DNA of 56,144 nucleotides from SIG588 sp045591985. Its GTDB lineage: Bacteria; Bacillota; Clostridia; Oscillospirales; Acutalibacteraceae. The stretch covers positions 1 to 56,144 of the forward strand of contig JAZNTV010000022.1 of assembly GCA_045591985.1 (NCBI GenBank), given 5' to 3'. Position numbers and translations under genes: made by a program. The notes beneath the pieces are model-generated. The model did no database searches. It worked only from the letters and a program-made list of their open reading frames with translations, and was not told the origin of the DNA. Of the stretch, positions 1-8,868 are shown piece after piece; within the stretch, counting starts at the first letter, position 1, and every line of letters starts with the position of its first letter.

Positions 1-106
1 CACGGCGGCGAGCCAGCACCTTACGGCCATTCGCCGTTGCCATTCTCTTACGGAACCCGTGTTCCATTTTACGATGACGCTTTTTGGGCTGATAGGTACG
101 AAACAT
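1..106 (-). CDS. rpmH: 50S ribosomal protein L34 (partial, 3' end off the window)
   Basis: The reverse strand reads MFRTYQPKKRHRKMEHGFRK and continues with RMATANGRKVLARRR, the unmistakable L34 sequence of the large ribosomal subunit. The start codon is at 104-106 and is preceded by a perfect AAGGAGG about six bases upstream. About 35 codons are present; the last few lie beyond base 1. L34 is normally 44-46 residues. Its place divergent from dnaA is the usual bacterial origin layout, with rnpA expected next outside the window. Confidence 0.97.
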   Translation of the reverse strand, partial: MFRTYQPKKRHRKMEHGFRKRMATANGRKVLARRR

Positions 107-168
107 ACTACGCCCTCCTTTCGGTTTCCGGATTGGCTGCCTGTAAAGCGACAGCCTTGCGAGGATAC

Positions 169-198
169 ATTATACCAAACCTCACCTCAAAAAGTCAA
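169..198 (-). promoter_or_regulatory. Probable rpmH promoter
   Basis: On the reverse strand TTGACT (193-198) is followed after 18 bases by TATAAT (169-174), a good sigma-A promoter about 60 bases upstream of the rpmH start. It would drive rpmH and the ribosome-assembly genes expected beyond the window edge. Confidence 0.6.
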
Positions 199-321
199 CC
201 CATTTTTCACTTATTTTGCGAAATTTTTTGTGACTTGTGGTTCTATCTTTTTAAAACCACAATATTTAGTATATGTGCCGTTTTCTTCTTTTCTTTTTTT
301 CAACAATCGAAGAAAAAGCGC

Positions 322-350
322 TTGAAAGATTCTCTATTATATGGTATAAT
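322..350 (+). promoter_or_regulatory. Probable dnaA promoter
   Basis: TTGAAA (322-327), a 17-base spacer and TATAAT (345-350) form a near-consensus sigma-A promoter about 75 bases upstream of dnaA. The rest of the 317-base rpmH-dnaA gap is very A+T-rich, especially 240-400. No DnaA-box match was found there. Confidence 0.65.
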
Positions 351-423
351 ATAGATATATATGTATCTAATTTACTTCTGTATATGGATATATCACGTTT
401 TTAAATAAAAAAGGAGAAAAACC

Positions 424-1779
424 ATGAAATCAATCGATGAAGTCTGGGCGGGTATACAAGCCGCATTAAAAGCTATGCCCGAAGTCAGCGTTACGGCTTA
501 CGACACCTGGCTTGCTCCGTTGGAAGCGCGCGAGATACAGGACGGCAACCTGGTTTTGTATGTGGAAACCGCTTTTCAAAAAGGCATTATCCTGGATTGT
601 TACACCGCCCGTTTGGAACAGGCGGTCATGCAGGTGATGGGATTACCGCTTAAAGTACGCATCATCTCAGGCGAAGACGATACCTTTCCCGAACCGCCGA
701 AAGAAGAGAATAACGATGTACATAGCGTTATCAATCGCCGTTTGATGGATGCGCGTATTCCCGAATACGAATACTCGTTTGAAAACTTCATTGTCGGCTC
801 TTCCAACCAATTTGCCCACGCAGCGGCACAGGCGGTTGCAAAAGAACCTTCCTCTATTTACAACCCGCTGTTTATCTACGGCGGATCGGGACTCGGTAAG
901 ACCCACTTAATGTATGCTATCTGCAACGAGATCCGTATGCGCAATCCCGGTTTTAAAATCATATATACCAAAGCCGAAACAATGACCAATGAAATTATCG
1001 AGGCCATTCGCAACGGTCATACCGCCGAATTGCGTGAAAAATATCGTAAAGCGGATATGTTGTTGGTGGACGATATTCAGTTTATTGCGGGTAAAGAATC
1101 CACACAAACCGAATTTTTCCACACCTTTGAAACACTGCATCAATCCAATAAACAGATCGTATTGACATCCGATCGTCCGCCAAAGGAGATCTCTTCGTTG
1201 GAAGATCGTCTGCGTTCGCGATTTGAGGCAGGTCTGTTGGCGGACATTCAACCGCCGGATCTGGAAACGCGCATTGCCATTGTAAAACGAAAAGCGCAGT
1301 TGTTACAGCTGGATCTTTCGGATGAGATCTGTGAATACATCGCTACCCAGTTAAAAACCAATGTTCGGCAGTTGGAAGGCGTCGTACGCCGTATTATGGC
1401 CAACCAATTGCTGGCGGGGGAAAAACCGTCGCTGGCGGTGGCACAAAACGCTATTCGCGATATCCGTTCCACGGCGCTGCCGGTACCGGTAACGGTGGAT
1501 AAGATCATGTCGGAAGTGTCCCGCACAATGAACGTTACGGTGGACGATCTGCGCGGTAAAAAACATTCAGCCGGCATCTCACGTGCACGCCAGGTCGCCA
1601 TGTACGTGGTGCGTGAAGTGGTTGGTTCCATGTCGATGGATGCCATCGGACAGGAATTTGGCGGGCGTGACCATTCCACGGTGGTGTACACCATCCAAAA
1701 AGTGGAAAAAATGATGGAAACGGACGACGCCTACAAAGGTCTCATCAAGGATATTATCAAAAATGTATCCAGTCAATAA
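424..1779 (+). CDS. dnaA: Chromosomal replication initiator DnaA
   Basis: A 451-residue DnaA, the AAA+ ATPase that binds DnaA boxes, melts oriC and loads the helicase. The N-terminal domain I covers roughly residues 1-80 and is followed by a short acidic linker. The AAA+ core has Walker A GGSGLGKT (about 153-160) and Walker B LLVDDIQF. The C-terminal DNA-binding domain IV carries the signature GGRDHSTVVYTI near residue 417. Length is normal for Clostridia. The start has AAAGGAG nine bases upstream. DnaA-box-like sites begin directly after its stop codon, so autoregulation and origin function are probably coupled here. Confidence 0.98.
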   Translation: MKSIDEVWAGIQAALKAMPEVSVTAYDTWLAPLEAREIQDGNLVLYVETAFQKGIILDCYTARLEQAVMQVMGLPLKVRIISGEDDTFPEPPKEENNDVHSVINRRLMDARIPEYEYSFENFIVGSSNQFAHAAAQAVAKEPSSIYNPLFIYGGSGLGKTHLMYAICNEIRMRNPGFKIIYTKAETMTNEIIEAIRNGHTAELREKYRKADMLLVDDIQFIAGKESTQTEFFHTFETLHQSNKQIVLTSDRPPKEISSLEDRLRSRFEAGLLADIQPPDLETRIAIVKRKAQLLQLDLSDEICEYIATQLKTNVRQLEGVVRRIMANQLLAGEKPSLAVAQNAIRDIRSTALPVPVTVDKIMSEVSRTMNVTVDDLRGKKHSAGISRARQVAMYVVREVVGSMSMDAIGQEFGGRDHSTVVYTIQKVEKMMETDDAYKGLIKDIIKNVSSQ

Positions 1780-1944
1780 TTTTCCACTTTTTCTTCACTT
1801 TTCCACCCGGGTTTTAAACGGTGGAGTGCAATGTTAAAAACCGTGGAAAACGTTTTTCACCTTTTTAAACATCCCTTTCACAACGCGTGGAAAAGAAAAA
1901 CCTCTTTATACCTTCCTTTTCAAAGGTTTTCCCTCTTTTCCACA
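1780..1944. other. oriC: Probable oriC: cluster of DnaA-box-like 9-mers
   Basis: Five matches to TTTTCCACN lie in the dnaA-dnaN gap: forward at 1780-1788, 1799-1807 and 1936-1944, reverse at 1842-1850 and 1886-1894. They differ from the canonical TTATCCACA mainly at position 3 (T for A) and at the last base. An A+T-rich tract (1945-1990) follows the last box and is a candidate unwinding element. The position between dnaA and dnaN is the usual Firmicutes oriC site. Origin function is inferred. Confidence 0.7.
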
Positions 1945-2016
1945 GCCCCTATTACTATATCTAAAAAGATAGATGGTTTTATGTTATAAACCACGGACGA
2001 AAGGAACGAATACGCT

Positions 2017-3120
2017 ATGAAATTTTTCTGTCAAAAACAAGCACTGGTCGATGCGGTCAATAACGTGACGCGCGCCGTCAGCAACCGCAGTACCATCCCT
2101 GCCTTGGAAGGCATCCTGATCCGCGCTACCTCCTCTTTGTTTCTTGCCGGTTACGATATGGAGATCGGTATTACCACTAATATCGAAGCGCAGGTGCAAG
2201 ATCCCGGCGAGATCGTGTTACCTTGTAAACAGTTCGGTGATATCGTGCGCCGTCTGCCGGATGAAATGGTTTCCATTGCGGCAAATGATAAGTTGAACAT
2301 TACCATTCGCAGCGGCGCGGCGGAATTTAATATTGTGGGTATGTCGGCGGCGGATTTTCCCGAAATGCCTTCGGTATCGGACGGTATGGGCTTTTCGGTT
2401 CCTCAAAACGTGCTGAAAGGTATGATCCGTCAAACGTTGTTTGCAGTAGCGCCGCTTGATTCCGGTAAACCGATTCATACCGGTACGCTGTTTGAAGTGG
2501 AAAATTCCACACTTCGTCTGGTTTCGGTGGATGGTTCACGTTTGGCGATTCGTACCGAACAGGTAAAAGCGACCGAAGAAATGAAATTCGTTGTGCCCGG
2601 AAAAACGCTCGGCGAAGTGTTGAAGTTGACAAACGACGAAGACACCCCCGTGTTTATGGCGGTCGGTCGTCGTCATATTGTAATGCAGATCGACGGCTAT
2701 GCGGTGATCTCCCGTTTGCTTGACGGTGAATTTTTAGCCTATCGCAAAGCGATCCCCGCTTCCGGTACGACGACGTTACGCGTGAAAACGCGTGAGATGA
2801 TCGATGCGGTGGAACGTGTGTCGCTTGTGGTGAACGACCGTGTAAAGTCGCCGCTGGTCTGTTCGTTTGAAGAGAATACCATTGCCTTATCCTGCACGTC
2901 CTCTATCGGCAGCGCCAACGATCTTATTCAATGTGAGATGCAAGGTGAAAAGCAGGAGATCGCCTTTAACAGCCGCTTTATGTTGGATGCGTTGAAAAAC
3001 AGCGAATCGGATGAAGTGATGCTGGAACTGGGCAGTTCGTTGTCGCCCATTAAGATCGTACCGCCCTCGGGTAACGAAGAATTCTTGTTTATCGTTTTGC
3101 CCGTGCGTATGAAGAAATAA
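2017..3120 (+). CDS. dnaN: DNA polymerase III beta sliding clamp
   Basis: A 367-residue beta clamp, the ring-shaped processivity factor that tethers PolIII and mismatch or repair proteins to DNA. It shows the three-fold clamp organisation. The N-terminal domain begins MKFFCQKQALVDAVNNVTRA, and the C-terminus FIVLPVRMKK resembles the conserved P-V-R-M/L end that forms the partner-binding pocket. Length is typical. AAAGGAA lies about nine bases before the start. It is followed after eight bases by the S4-domain gene, the standard recF operon order. Confidence 0.97.
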   Translation: MKFFCQKQALVDAVNNVTRAVSNRSTIPALEGILIRATSSLFLAGYDMEIGITTNIEAQVQDPGEIVLPCKQFGDIVRRLPDEMVSIAANDKLNITIRSGAAEFNIVGMSAADFPEMPSVSDGMGFSVPQNVLKGMIRQTLFAVAPLDSGKPIHTGTLFEVENSTLRLVSVDGSRLAIRTEQVKATEEMKFVVPGKTLGEVLKLTNDEDTPVFMAVGRRHIVMQIDGYAVISRLLDGEFLAYRKAIPASGTTTLRVKTREMIDAVERVSLVVNDRVKSPLVCSFEENTIALSCTSSIGSANDLIQCEMQGEKQEIAFNSRFMLDALKNSESDEVMLELGSSLSPIKIVPPSGNEEFLFIVLPVRMKK

Positions 3121-3128
3121 GGTAGATC

Positions 3129-3353
3129 ATGATGAAACAAACAGTAGAAATACATACACCGTTTATTCGTCTGGATGCACTCTTAAAATTGTGTGCCGCT
3201 GTGGAAAGCGGCGGACAGGCCAAGGTGTTGGTGCAAGGCGGACAGGTGTTGGTAAACGGTGCGGTGTGTACCATGCGCGGTAAAAAATTGGTGCAAGGCG
3301 ACACGGTACAGATCAGCGGACAAAATACGGTATATACCGTCGCGGTCGCATGA
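3129..3353 (+). CDS. rlbA: Small S4-domain RNA-binding protein (YaaA/RlbA type)
   Basis: A 74-residue protein consisting almost entirely of an S4 RNA-binding fold, with the motif RLDALLKLCAAVESGGQAK followed by VLVNGAVCTMRGKKL and GDTV. Proteins of this kind sit between dnaN and recF in most Firmicutes (B. subtilis YaaA/RlbA) and are linked to ribosome function. Two adjacent ATG codons are possible starts (3129 and 3132). The last four bases overlap recF (ATGA), indicating translational coupling. Confidence 0.88.
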   Translation: MMKQTVEIHTPFIRLDALLKLCAAVESGGQAKVLVQGGQVLVNGAVCTMRGKKLVQGDTVQISGQNTVYTVAVA

Positions 3354-4456
3354 AAGTCACACGACTGTGTGCGGACGGGTTTCGCAATTTAAGTCCGACC
3401 GATATCACACCGACCGATGGTGTAAACCTGTTTTGCGGTGCGAATGCACAAGGAAAAACCAATATTTTGGAAGCGTTGTGGCTGTTTACGGGCGGGCGCA
3501 GTTTTCGCGGAGCAAAAGATGCGGAAATGATTGGTTTCGGCCGAGAAAAAGCAACACTTACACTGGAATTTTTTGCTGCTGAACGGGATCAAAAAGCCAC
3601 GGTGACCATTGCACCGCGCCGTACAGCTATATTAAACGGTGTGGAACTCGGACCGGCAACCAAACTGGCGGGGCGTTTTTGCGGTATTGTCTTCTCCCCC
3701 GCACATTTGTCTCTTATCAAAGACGGGCCGGACGGACGACGTCGCTTTTTAGATGCGGCATATTGTCAACTTCGCCCGACATATACGAGTACGATCGCCG
3801 CATACGCCCGTACGTTGACCCAGCGCAATGCGCTGCTGCGTGAGATTCGGAAAGGTGCTGTTCCGGGTGCCGACGAATTGCTCACCGTATTTGATGCGGG
3901 ACTCGCCGCCGCGGGAGCACGTCTTTTGCGGGTACGTGGGGCATACCTGGCCCATATTGCGCCGATGGCGGCGACCGTTTACGACGGATTGTCCCGTAAA
4001 CAGGAACGGTTGGCGCTGCAATATCTGCCTTCGGGGAATCTGCCCTGGAATGCTCCCACAGACGAGGTGCAAGGTGCCTTGGAAGAGGCGTTACTGCGTT
4101 CCCGTGCAGCAGATATTGCAGCCGGTTTTTCCACCGTCGGGCCGCATCGCGACGATTTTGATGTGACCATCAACGGTTTATCCGCCAAAGTGTACGGCTC
4201 ACAAGGGCAACAGCGCTCGGCGGTGCTGGCCTTAAAGTTGGCCGAGGCGGAAGCACTGCGGGAAGTGACCGAAGAGTCGCCGGTTGCCCTGCTGGACGAT
4301 GTGATGAGTGAGCTTGACGAGCGACGTCAGGATTATTTACTCAATCATTTAACCGATGTTCAGGTGTTCATCACCTGTTGTGAACCGTCTTCGGTGATGC
4401 GTATGGCGGGCGGTGCCCGTTTTCGTGTGGAAGACGGTAAGATACTTGCAGAATAA
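3350..4456 (+). CDS. recF: DNA replication/repair ATPase RecF
   Basis: A 368-residue RecF, an SMC-like ATPase that helps load RecA at single-strand gaps. Walker A is GANAQGKTNILEAL near residue 30. The ABC-type signature SQGQQRSAVLALKLAEAEAL lies near 285, with Walker B VALLDDVMSELDERR after it. Length is typical. It overlaps the S4 gene by four bases and is followed by a small membrane-protein gene and the RemB-like gene before gyrB. Confidence 0.97.
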   Translation: MKVTRLCADGFRNLSPTDITPTDGVNLFCGANAQGKTNILEALWLFTGGRSFRGAKDAEMIGFGREKATLTLEFFAAERDQKATVTIAPRRTAILNGVELGPATKLAGRFCGIVFSPAHLSLIKDGPDGRRRFLDAAYCQLRPTYTSTIAAYARTLTQRNALLREIRKGAVPGADELLTVFDAGLAAAGARLLRVRGAYLAHIAPMAATVYDGLSRKQERLALQYLPSGNLPWNAPTDEVQGALEEALLRSRAADIAAGFSTVGPHRDDFDVTINGLSAKVYGSQGQQRSAVLALKLAEAEALREVTEESPVALLDDVMSELDERRQDYLLNHLTDVQVFITCCEPSSVMRMAGGARFRVEDGKILAE

Positions 4457-4467
4457 GGAGAATGACG

Positions 4468-4746
4468 ATGGCACAAACAAGAGAAGAACAAATTCGTGCG
4501 ATAGATGAGCGTGCAAAAAAGGATAAGCGAAATTGGTTACTCATTATGGTTGGCATTATGGTGGCTATTGTGGGTGTTGCCGCTGCGTTGATCGCGATCT
4601 TCGGTTTGCAAGCGGCGGTCGCAGGGCTTATCGGCAGTATCATCGGGCTTGCCATTACCGCGAAACTCTGTATGGCACAGATCGGCAAGATCAACGAGCG
4701 CTATCGTAACGATTTAAATAAACTCGATAACAAGGGGCATTACTGA
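4468..4746 (+). CDS. Small two-helix membrane protein, unknown function
   Basis: A 92-residue protein not assigned to a family. A charged N-terminus (MAQTREEQIRAIDERAKKDK) precedes two hydrophobic helices (about residues 23-45 and 50-70), then a charged tail ending DNKGHY. The start at 4468 is preferred over the in-frame ATG at 4462 because AAGGAG at 4455-4460 is seven bases from the former and only one from the latter. It is coupled to the next gene by a TGATG overlap. Its place in the recF-gyrB gap suggests an envelope-linked accessory protein, but no function can be claimed. Confidence 0.75.
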   Translation: MAQTREEQIRAIDERAKKDKRNWLLIMVGIMVAIVGVAAALIAIFGLQAAVAGLIGSIIGLAITAKLCMAQIGKINERYRNDLNKLDNKGHY

Positions 4747-5018
4747 TGGCCGACGCACCGTATCTGCACCTTGGCGGGGATGTGGTGGTCCGCACCCGTG
4801 ATATCGTTGGTATTTTTGATATGGAAAAGACCACCGAATCGGCAATTTCCCGCCGCTTTTTGGCGGATGCGGAAAAAGGCGGCCGTGTGTATACCGTGTC
4901 GTACGAACTGCCGAAAGCCTACGTTGTCGTTTCGGAAGAAGACGGCAGTGAAACGGTATACATCACACAGGTATCTGCCGCCACGTTGCGGCGACGGATG
5001 AAGAAAGGAATGGAATAA
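4746..5018 (+). CDS. remB: RemB-like (DUF370) regulator
   Basis: A 90-residue protein beginning MADAPYLHLGGDVVVRTRDI and continuing VGIFDME, the hallmark of the DUF370 family. Its B. subtilis member RemB (YaaB) also sits between recF and gyrB and is linked to biofilm-matrix regulation. The C-terminus TVYITQVSAATLRRRMKKG fits the family. The start overlaps the preceding stop (TGATG) and gyrB begins directly after its own stop, so it is part of a tight operon. The DNA-binding role is inferred from family knowledge. Confidence 0.85.
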   Translation: MADAPYLHLGGDVVVRTRDIVGIFDMEKTTESAISRRFLADAEKGGRVYTVSYELPKAYVVVSEEDGSETVYITQVSAATLRRRMKKGME

Positions 5019-6974
5019 ATGGACGAGAAAGAATTGGCGTTACAAGAACAGGACGTAACGGCCGCGGATGAGGCGTATGACGAAAGTCAAATTCAAGTGT
5101 TAAAAGGCTTGGAGGCGGTCAGAAAGCGCCCCGGTATGTACATCGGTTCGACCGGTCCGCGCGGTCTTCACCATCTGGTGTTTGAGATCGTGGATAACTC
5201 CATCGATGAAGCGTTGGCGGGTTTTTGTACCGATATCAATGTGGAGATCCTGCCCGGTGACGTGATCACTGTGCGGGATAACGGTCGTGGTATTCCGGTC
5301 GGTATGAACGAAGAAATGGGTCTGCCCACCGTCACGGTGGTGTTGACTGTTTTGCACGCGGGCGGTAAGTTTGGCGGCGGCGGTTACAAAGTCGCAGGCG
5401 GTCTGCACGGCGTCGGTTCTTCGGTTGTGAATGCGCTTTCGGAATTTATGGAAGCGGAAATTTCGCGTGACGGTAAGGTGTATGCCCAGCGCTTCGAGCG
5501 CGGTAACGCCGTGAACGACCTTACGGTCATCGGTGAATCCACCGGCGACGGTACACTCATTCGTTTTAAGGCCGATCCCACCATCTTCACCGAAACTACC
5601 GAATACGAATACGAAGTGTTGCAAAAGCGCTTGCGCGAGCAGGCGTTCTTGAATGCAGGGTTACGTATCACGCTTACGGATTCCCGCGATGCCGACAACG
5701 TAAAGACGGAAGAATTCTGTTATGAAGGCGGTATTTCTTCGTTTGTTGAATATATGAATAAGACGCGCGGTTACGAAGTGTTGCATAACGAAGTGATCCA
5801 CTTGAGCAAGAGTGCGGATGATTCGTTTGCCGAAGTGGCCTTGCAATATAACGACAGTTACAACGAAAATATCATTTCGTTTGCGAACAATATGCACACG
5901 GTAGACGGCGGTACCCATGAAAATGCGTTTAAAGTCGGTATTACCCGTATTTTGAACAACTATGCCCGCCGCCACGGTATGTTGAAAGAAGCCGATGCGA
6001 ATTTGAAAGGCGACGACGTGCGCGAAGGTCTTACCGCGGTGGTCTCGGTCAAGTTGCAGGATGCGCAGTTTGAATCGCAGACCAAAGCAAAACTCGGTAA
6101 CACTTCCATGACTACGTTGGTCAACTCCTTGCTGACCGAAAAGTTGGCGGATTATTTGGAAGAAAATCCGGCGGTGGCCAAAGGCATTCTTGAAAAATCC
6201 ATCAACGCGGCCCGCGTGCGCGAAGCAGCACAAAAGGCGCGCGAAGCCGCCCGTAAAAAGAGCGGTCTTGCCTCTACACGCATGCCCGAAAAACTTGCCG
6301 ACTGTATCTGGAACGATGCTGCCCGTACCGAGTTGTACATCGTCGAGGGTGATTCGGCAGGCGGTTCGGCGATTCAAGGTCGTGACCGTAACTATCAAGC
6401 GATCTTGCCGTTATGGGGTAAGATGTTGAACGTGGAAAAAGCCCGACTCGATAAGGTGTACGGCAACGAAAAGTTGATTCCCGTGGTTATTGCGCTCGGT
6501 TGCGGTATCGGCGACGATTTTGATATTTCCAAACTGCGGTACGGCAAGGTGATCATCATGGCCGATGCCGATGTGGACGGTGCTCATATTGCCACCTTGC
6601 TGCTCACCTTCTTCTTCGGCTTCATGCGTCCGTTGGTAGATGAAGGGCACGTGTACATCGCTCAGCCGCCGCTGTATAAAGTATCAAAGGGAAAGCAGGT
6701 ACGCTATGCCTTCTCGGACGAAGAACGAGACAGCTTCATTGCGGAACTCGGCGGCAATGCGGATATCCAGCGCTACAAAGGTCTTGGTGAAATGGATCCC
6801 GAACAATTGTGGGAAACCACAATGGATCCCGCGTTCCGCACCATGCTCCGTGTGACCATTGAAGATGCCGCCGCGGCCGACGAAGCGTTTACCATTTTGA
6901 TGGGCGATAAGGTGGAACCCCGCCGTGAGTTTATCGAAAAGAACGCCCGCTACGTGGAGAATCTCGATGTCTGA
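5019..6974 (+). CDS. gyrB: DNA gyrase subunit B
   Basis: A 651-residue GyrB, the ATPase half of the negative-supercoiling enzyme. The N-terminal GHKL ATPase has EIVDNSIDEALAG and the glycine-rich GGKFGGGGYKVAGGLHGVG. The TOPRIM domain has ELYIVEGDSAGGSA and ADADVDGAH, and the C-terminal domain has IQRYKGLGEMDPEQLWETTM. The usual PL(R/K)GK motif reads PLWGK, a Trp in a normally basic position; this may be lineage-specific. The stop overlaps the next gene by eight bases. The N-terminus is extended by about 20 acidic residues before the conserved part. Confidence 0.98.
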   Translation: MDEKELALQEQDVTAADEAYDESQIQVLKGLEAVRKRPGMYIGSTGPRGLHHLVFEIVDNSIDEALAGFCTDINVEILPGDVITVRDNGRGIPVGMNEEMGLPTVTVVLTVLHAGGKFGGGGYKVAGGLHGVGSSVVNALSEFMEAEISRDGKVYAQRFERGNAVNDLTVIGESTGDGTLIRFKADPTIFTETTEYEYEVLQKRLREQAFLNAGLRITLTDSRDADNVKTEEFCYEGGISSFVEYMNKTRGYEVLHNEVIHLSKSADDSFAEVALQYNDSYNENIISFANNMHTVDGGTHENAFKVGITRILNNYARRHGMLKEADANLKGDDVREGLTAVVSVKLQDAQFESQTKAKLGNTSMTTLVNSLLTEKLADYLEENPAVAKGILEKSINAARVREAAQKAREAARKKSGLASTRMPEKLADCIWNDAARTELYIVEGDSAGGSAIQGRDRNYQAILPLWGKMLNVEKARLDKVYGNEKLIPVVIALGCGIGDDFDISKLRYGKVIIMADADVDGAHIATLLLTFFFGFMRPLVDEGHVYIAQPPLYKVSKGKQVRYAFSDEERDSFIAELGGNADIQRYKGLGEMDPEQLWETTMDPAFRTMLRVTIEDAAAADEAFTILMGDKVEPRREFIEKNARYVENLDV

Positions 6975-7422
6975 TACCGTAACCTATATTCTTGATGAAA
7001 ACGAGGTGTTTTGTGCTCTGTGGCACACACGTCGTTCAAATACACGGCTGATAGCACAGACAGTGTTACTATTGGTGCTCGGTCTGCCGTCGCTGATTGC
7101 TCTGTGTTGCGGAAAGGCGGATGCCGTCACCGTGTTGTGCGGTACGGTGTTACCGCTGTTGGCTGTTGTCCAATGGGTGTGGCCGTTGGTCGAATTTCGG
7201 CGTGAAGCACGGGCGATCGCAACCCAAAAAACACCGATCACACTTTCTTTTACCGAAGAGTCCATTGCGGTGGAAAACCACACGATCGCGTGGCAAAATG
7301 CCGCCTTCCGCCGTGTAAAAACGTGTGTGTTGTGGCAAGTGGATCGTCAATGGATCGTGATTCCCCGCCGTGCGGTAAGCGATGATTGGTGGCAAAAGAT
7401 AGAAGAGGAGGCCGCGCGATGA
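6967..7422 (+). CDS. YcxB-like membrane protein (1 of 4 genes)
   Basis: A 151-residue protein with a polar N-terminus, two membrane helices (about residues 27-46 and 52-70) and a C-terminal beta-rich domain reading ITLSFTEESIAVENHTIAWQ, then VLWQVDRQWIVIPRRAV. That layout and the I-P-(K/R)-R-A ending match YcxB-like proteins, whose function is not established. The start at 6967 overlaps the gyrB stop by eight bases and has GGAG upstream inside gyrB. It overlaps the next gene by four bases. Part of the membrane-protein island between gyrB and gyrA. Confidence 0.8.
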   Translation: MSDTVTYILDENEVFCALWHTRRSNTRLIAQTVLLLVLGLPSLIALCCGKADAVTVLCGTVLPLLAVVQWVWPLVEFRREARAIATQKTPITLSFTEESIAVENHTIAWQNAAFRRVKTCVLWQVDRQWIVIPRRAVSDDWWQKIEEEAAR

Positions 7423-8318
7423 GTCTGCGTTTTCATGATGGGGATCGTGTCTGTTTTATCGGCGACAGTATCACCGCGGCAAACGAACACGTGGCACGTA
7501 TCGCTGCGCATTATCACGATCGCTATCCGCACGAAGATATTCGTTTTTACAACAACGGCGTTTCGGGTTGCACCCTTACGGGGTTGTTGCAATATTTCAA
7601 CGATGACGTGGCTCCCCGTCGTCCCACCCATGCGGTGGTCATGCTGGCGGTAAACGATGCCGGTCCGTGGTTGCTTGAAATGCCGCGCGGAGCCGCGCGT
7701 TTTGCAGCGCTGAAAGAACGCTATGATACCTATTGCCGTAATCTTGAAGCAATGTATCAAAAGCTAAAGGCCATCGGTGCCGAAATGATTCTTTGTACGC
7801 CTGTTCCCTATGCGGAATACGAACCGAACGACGGTGCGGTTTCCCGTGGATGCTATGCAATGGTGGCGGCCTATGCAGCCTTTGTGCGCGACTTTGCCCG
7901 TACAAAAAACTGCCCCCTTTGTGAAATTCACGATGATATGGCTGAAGAGATGCAAAAACAGGTGTTTTTCGGTCCGGATCGCACCCATCCCAATGCCGCG
8001 GGGCAATATCATATGGCCAAATGTTTTCTGGCATTCCAGGGCGAAACGATCGCTTCGTTTGCACCCATTCCACCCGCAATGGACGTGTGGCGGGAAAATA
8101 CCCGCGCGTTGCGTTCGGTATATGAAGGCGAGTGGAACGTGTTGCAAAATTACGCATTATCCACCGAAGAAAAGATGGCGTTTATGCAAACCTATCTGGA
8201 TGAGAAGCGCTATGAGCAGACTCATGCGCCCGCTGCCTTCGAACGGTGGACAAAAGGATATTTAAAAAATAAACCTATGGTAAAACAACTGTTTGATATT
8301 ACAGAAAATATTTGGTAA
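7419..8318 (+). CDS. SGNH/GDSL-family hydrolase (esterase-like)
   Basis: A 299-residue SGNH hydrolase. The nucleophile motif FIGDSIT puts Ser17 in block I. The block III-type segment reads VVMLAVNDAG, and DRTHPNAAG (Asp187, His190) supplies the rest of the triad. No signal peptide is visible, so a cytoplasmic esterase or deacetylase is likely; the substrate cannot be read from sequence. It overlaps the preceding YcxB-like gene by four bases (ATGA) and is followed after 12 bases by another, so it is part of the same transcript. An enzyme of this type inside the gyrase operon is unusual. Confidence 0.88.
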   Translation: MSLRFHDGDRVCFIGDSITAANEHVARIAAHYHDRYPHEDIRFYNNGVSGCTLTGLLQYFNDDVAPRRPTHAVVMLAVNDAGPWLLEMPRGAARFAALKERYDTYCRNLEAMYQKLKAIGAEMILCTPVPYAEYEPNDGAVSRGCYAMVAAYAAFVRDFARTKNCPLCEIHDDMAEEMQKQVFFGPDRTHPNAAGQYHMAKCFLAFQGETIASFAPIPPAMDVWRENTRALRSVYEGEWNVLQNYALSTEEKMAFMQTYLDEKRYEQTHAPAAFERWTKGYLKNKPMVKQLFDITENIW

Positions 8319-8330
8319 AGGAGAATGGAT

Positions 8331-8864
8331 ATGGCCAATTCCGCGTCTCCTCGCGCGGTGTTTCGCACAACGATCACCGCAGAGGAATACGCCGCTGCGG
8401 CGCGCATCGCCTCACTTGGCGGCGGGCAGTTACGCAACGTATGGGCGGGGTTTGTGCTGTTGGTAGCGCTTACGCTGATATTGGCGGGTGCCATGATCGC
8501 CTATCCGTGGGTAGCAATCGTATTGTTGCTGACGGGCGGTGTGATCGCATTGACCACGCTTTGTTTGATGCGCCATGCATTCAAACGCACGACGGCAAGA
8601 AATTATGCAGTGTTTGCGGCAACCTTTCCCACGGTAGAGATCACATTGTGGGAAGATATGTTGGAATATGCGGGTGAAACTTGCCGTTGGGAAGAACCGT
8701 ATGCCCTGTTTTCCCGCATGGTCGAGACCCGTGCGTTGTTTGTGTTGCAACGCGAAGACGGCACGTTTTTGGCAATTCCCAAAAACGCCGTTCCCACCGA
8801 CGGCAACGCCATCGAGTTTTTGCGGTTTACCTTTGCCCGCAAGTACAAAAAGATAAGGGGGTAA
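8331..8864 (+). CDS. YcxB-like membrane protein (2 of 4 genes)
   Basis: A 177-residue relative of the protein at 6967-7422. The N-terminal FRTTITAEEYAAAARIASLG leads into two hydrophobic helices (about residues 43-64 and 67-88), then the beta-rich part AATFPTVEITLWEDMLEYAG and VLQREDGTFLAIPKNAVPTD. The I-P-K-N-A-V segment corresponds to the conserved YcxB ending. The start at 8331 is chosen over 8325 because AAAGGAG at 8317-8323 is seven bases away. Function unknown. Confidence 0.78.
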   Translation: MANSASPRAVFRTTITAEEYAAAARIASLGGGQLRNVWAGFVLLVALTLILAGAMIAYPWVAIVLLLTGGVIALTTLCLMRHAFKRTTARNYAVFAATFPTVEITLWEDMLEYAGETCRWEEPYALFSRMVETRALFVLQREDGTFLAIPKNAVPTDGNAIEFLRFTFARKYKKIRG

Positions 8865-8868
8865 TATA

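Noticed and set aside
107..423. Small genes in the rpmH-dnaA gap
   Set aside because: Short frames there have no ribosome site and overlap the two promoters; the sequence is plainly A+T-rich regulatory DNA.
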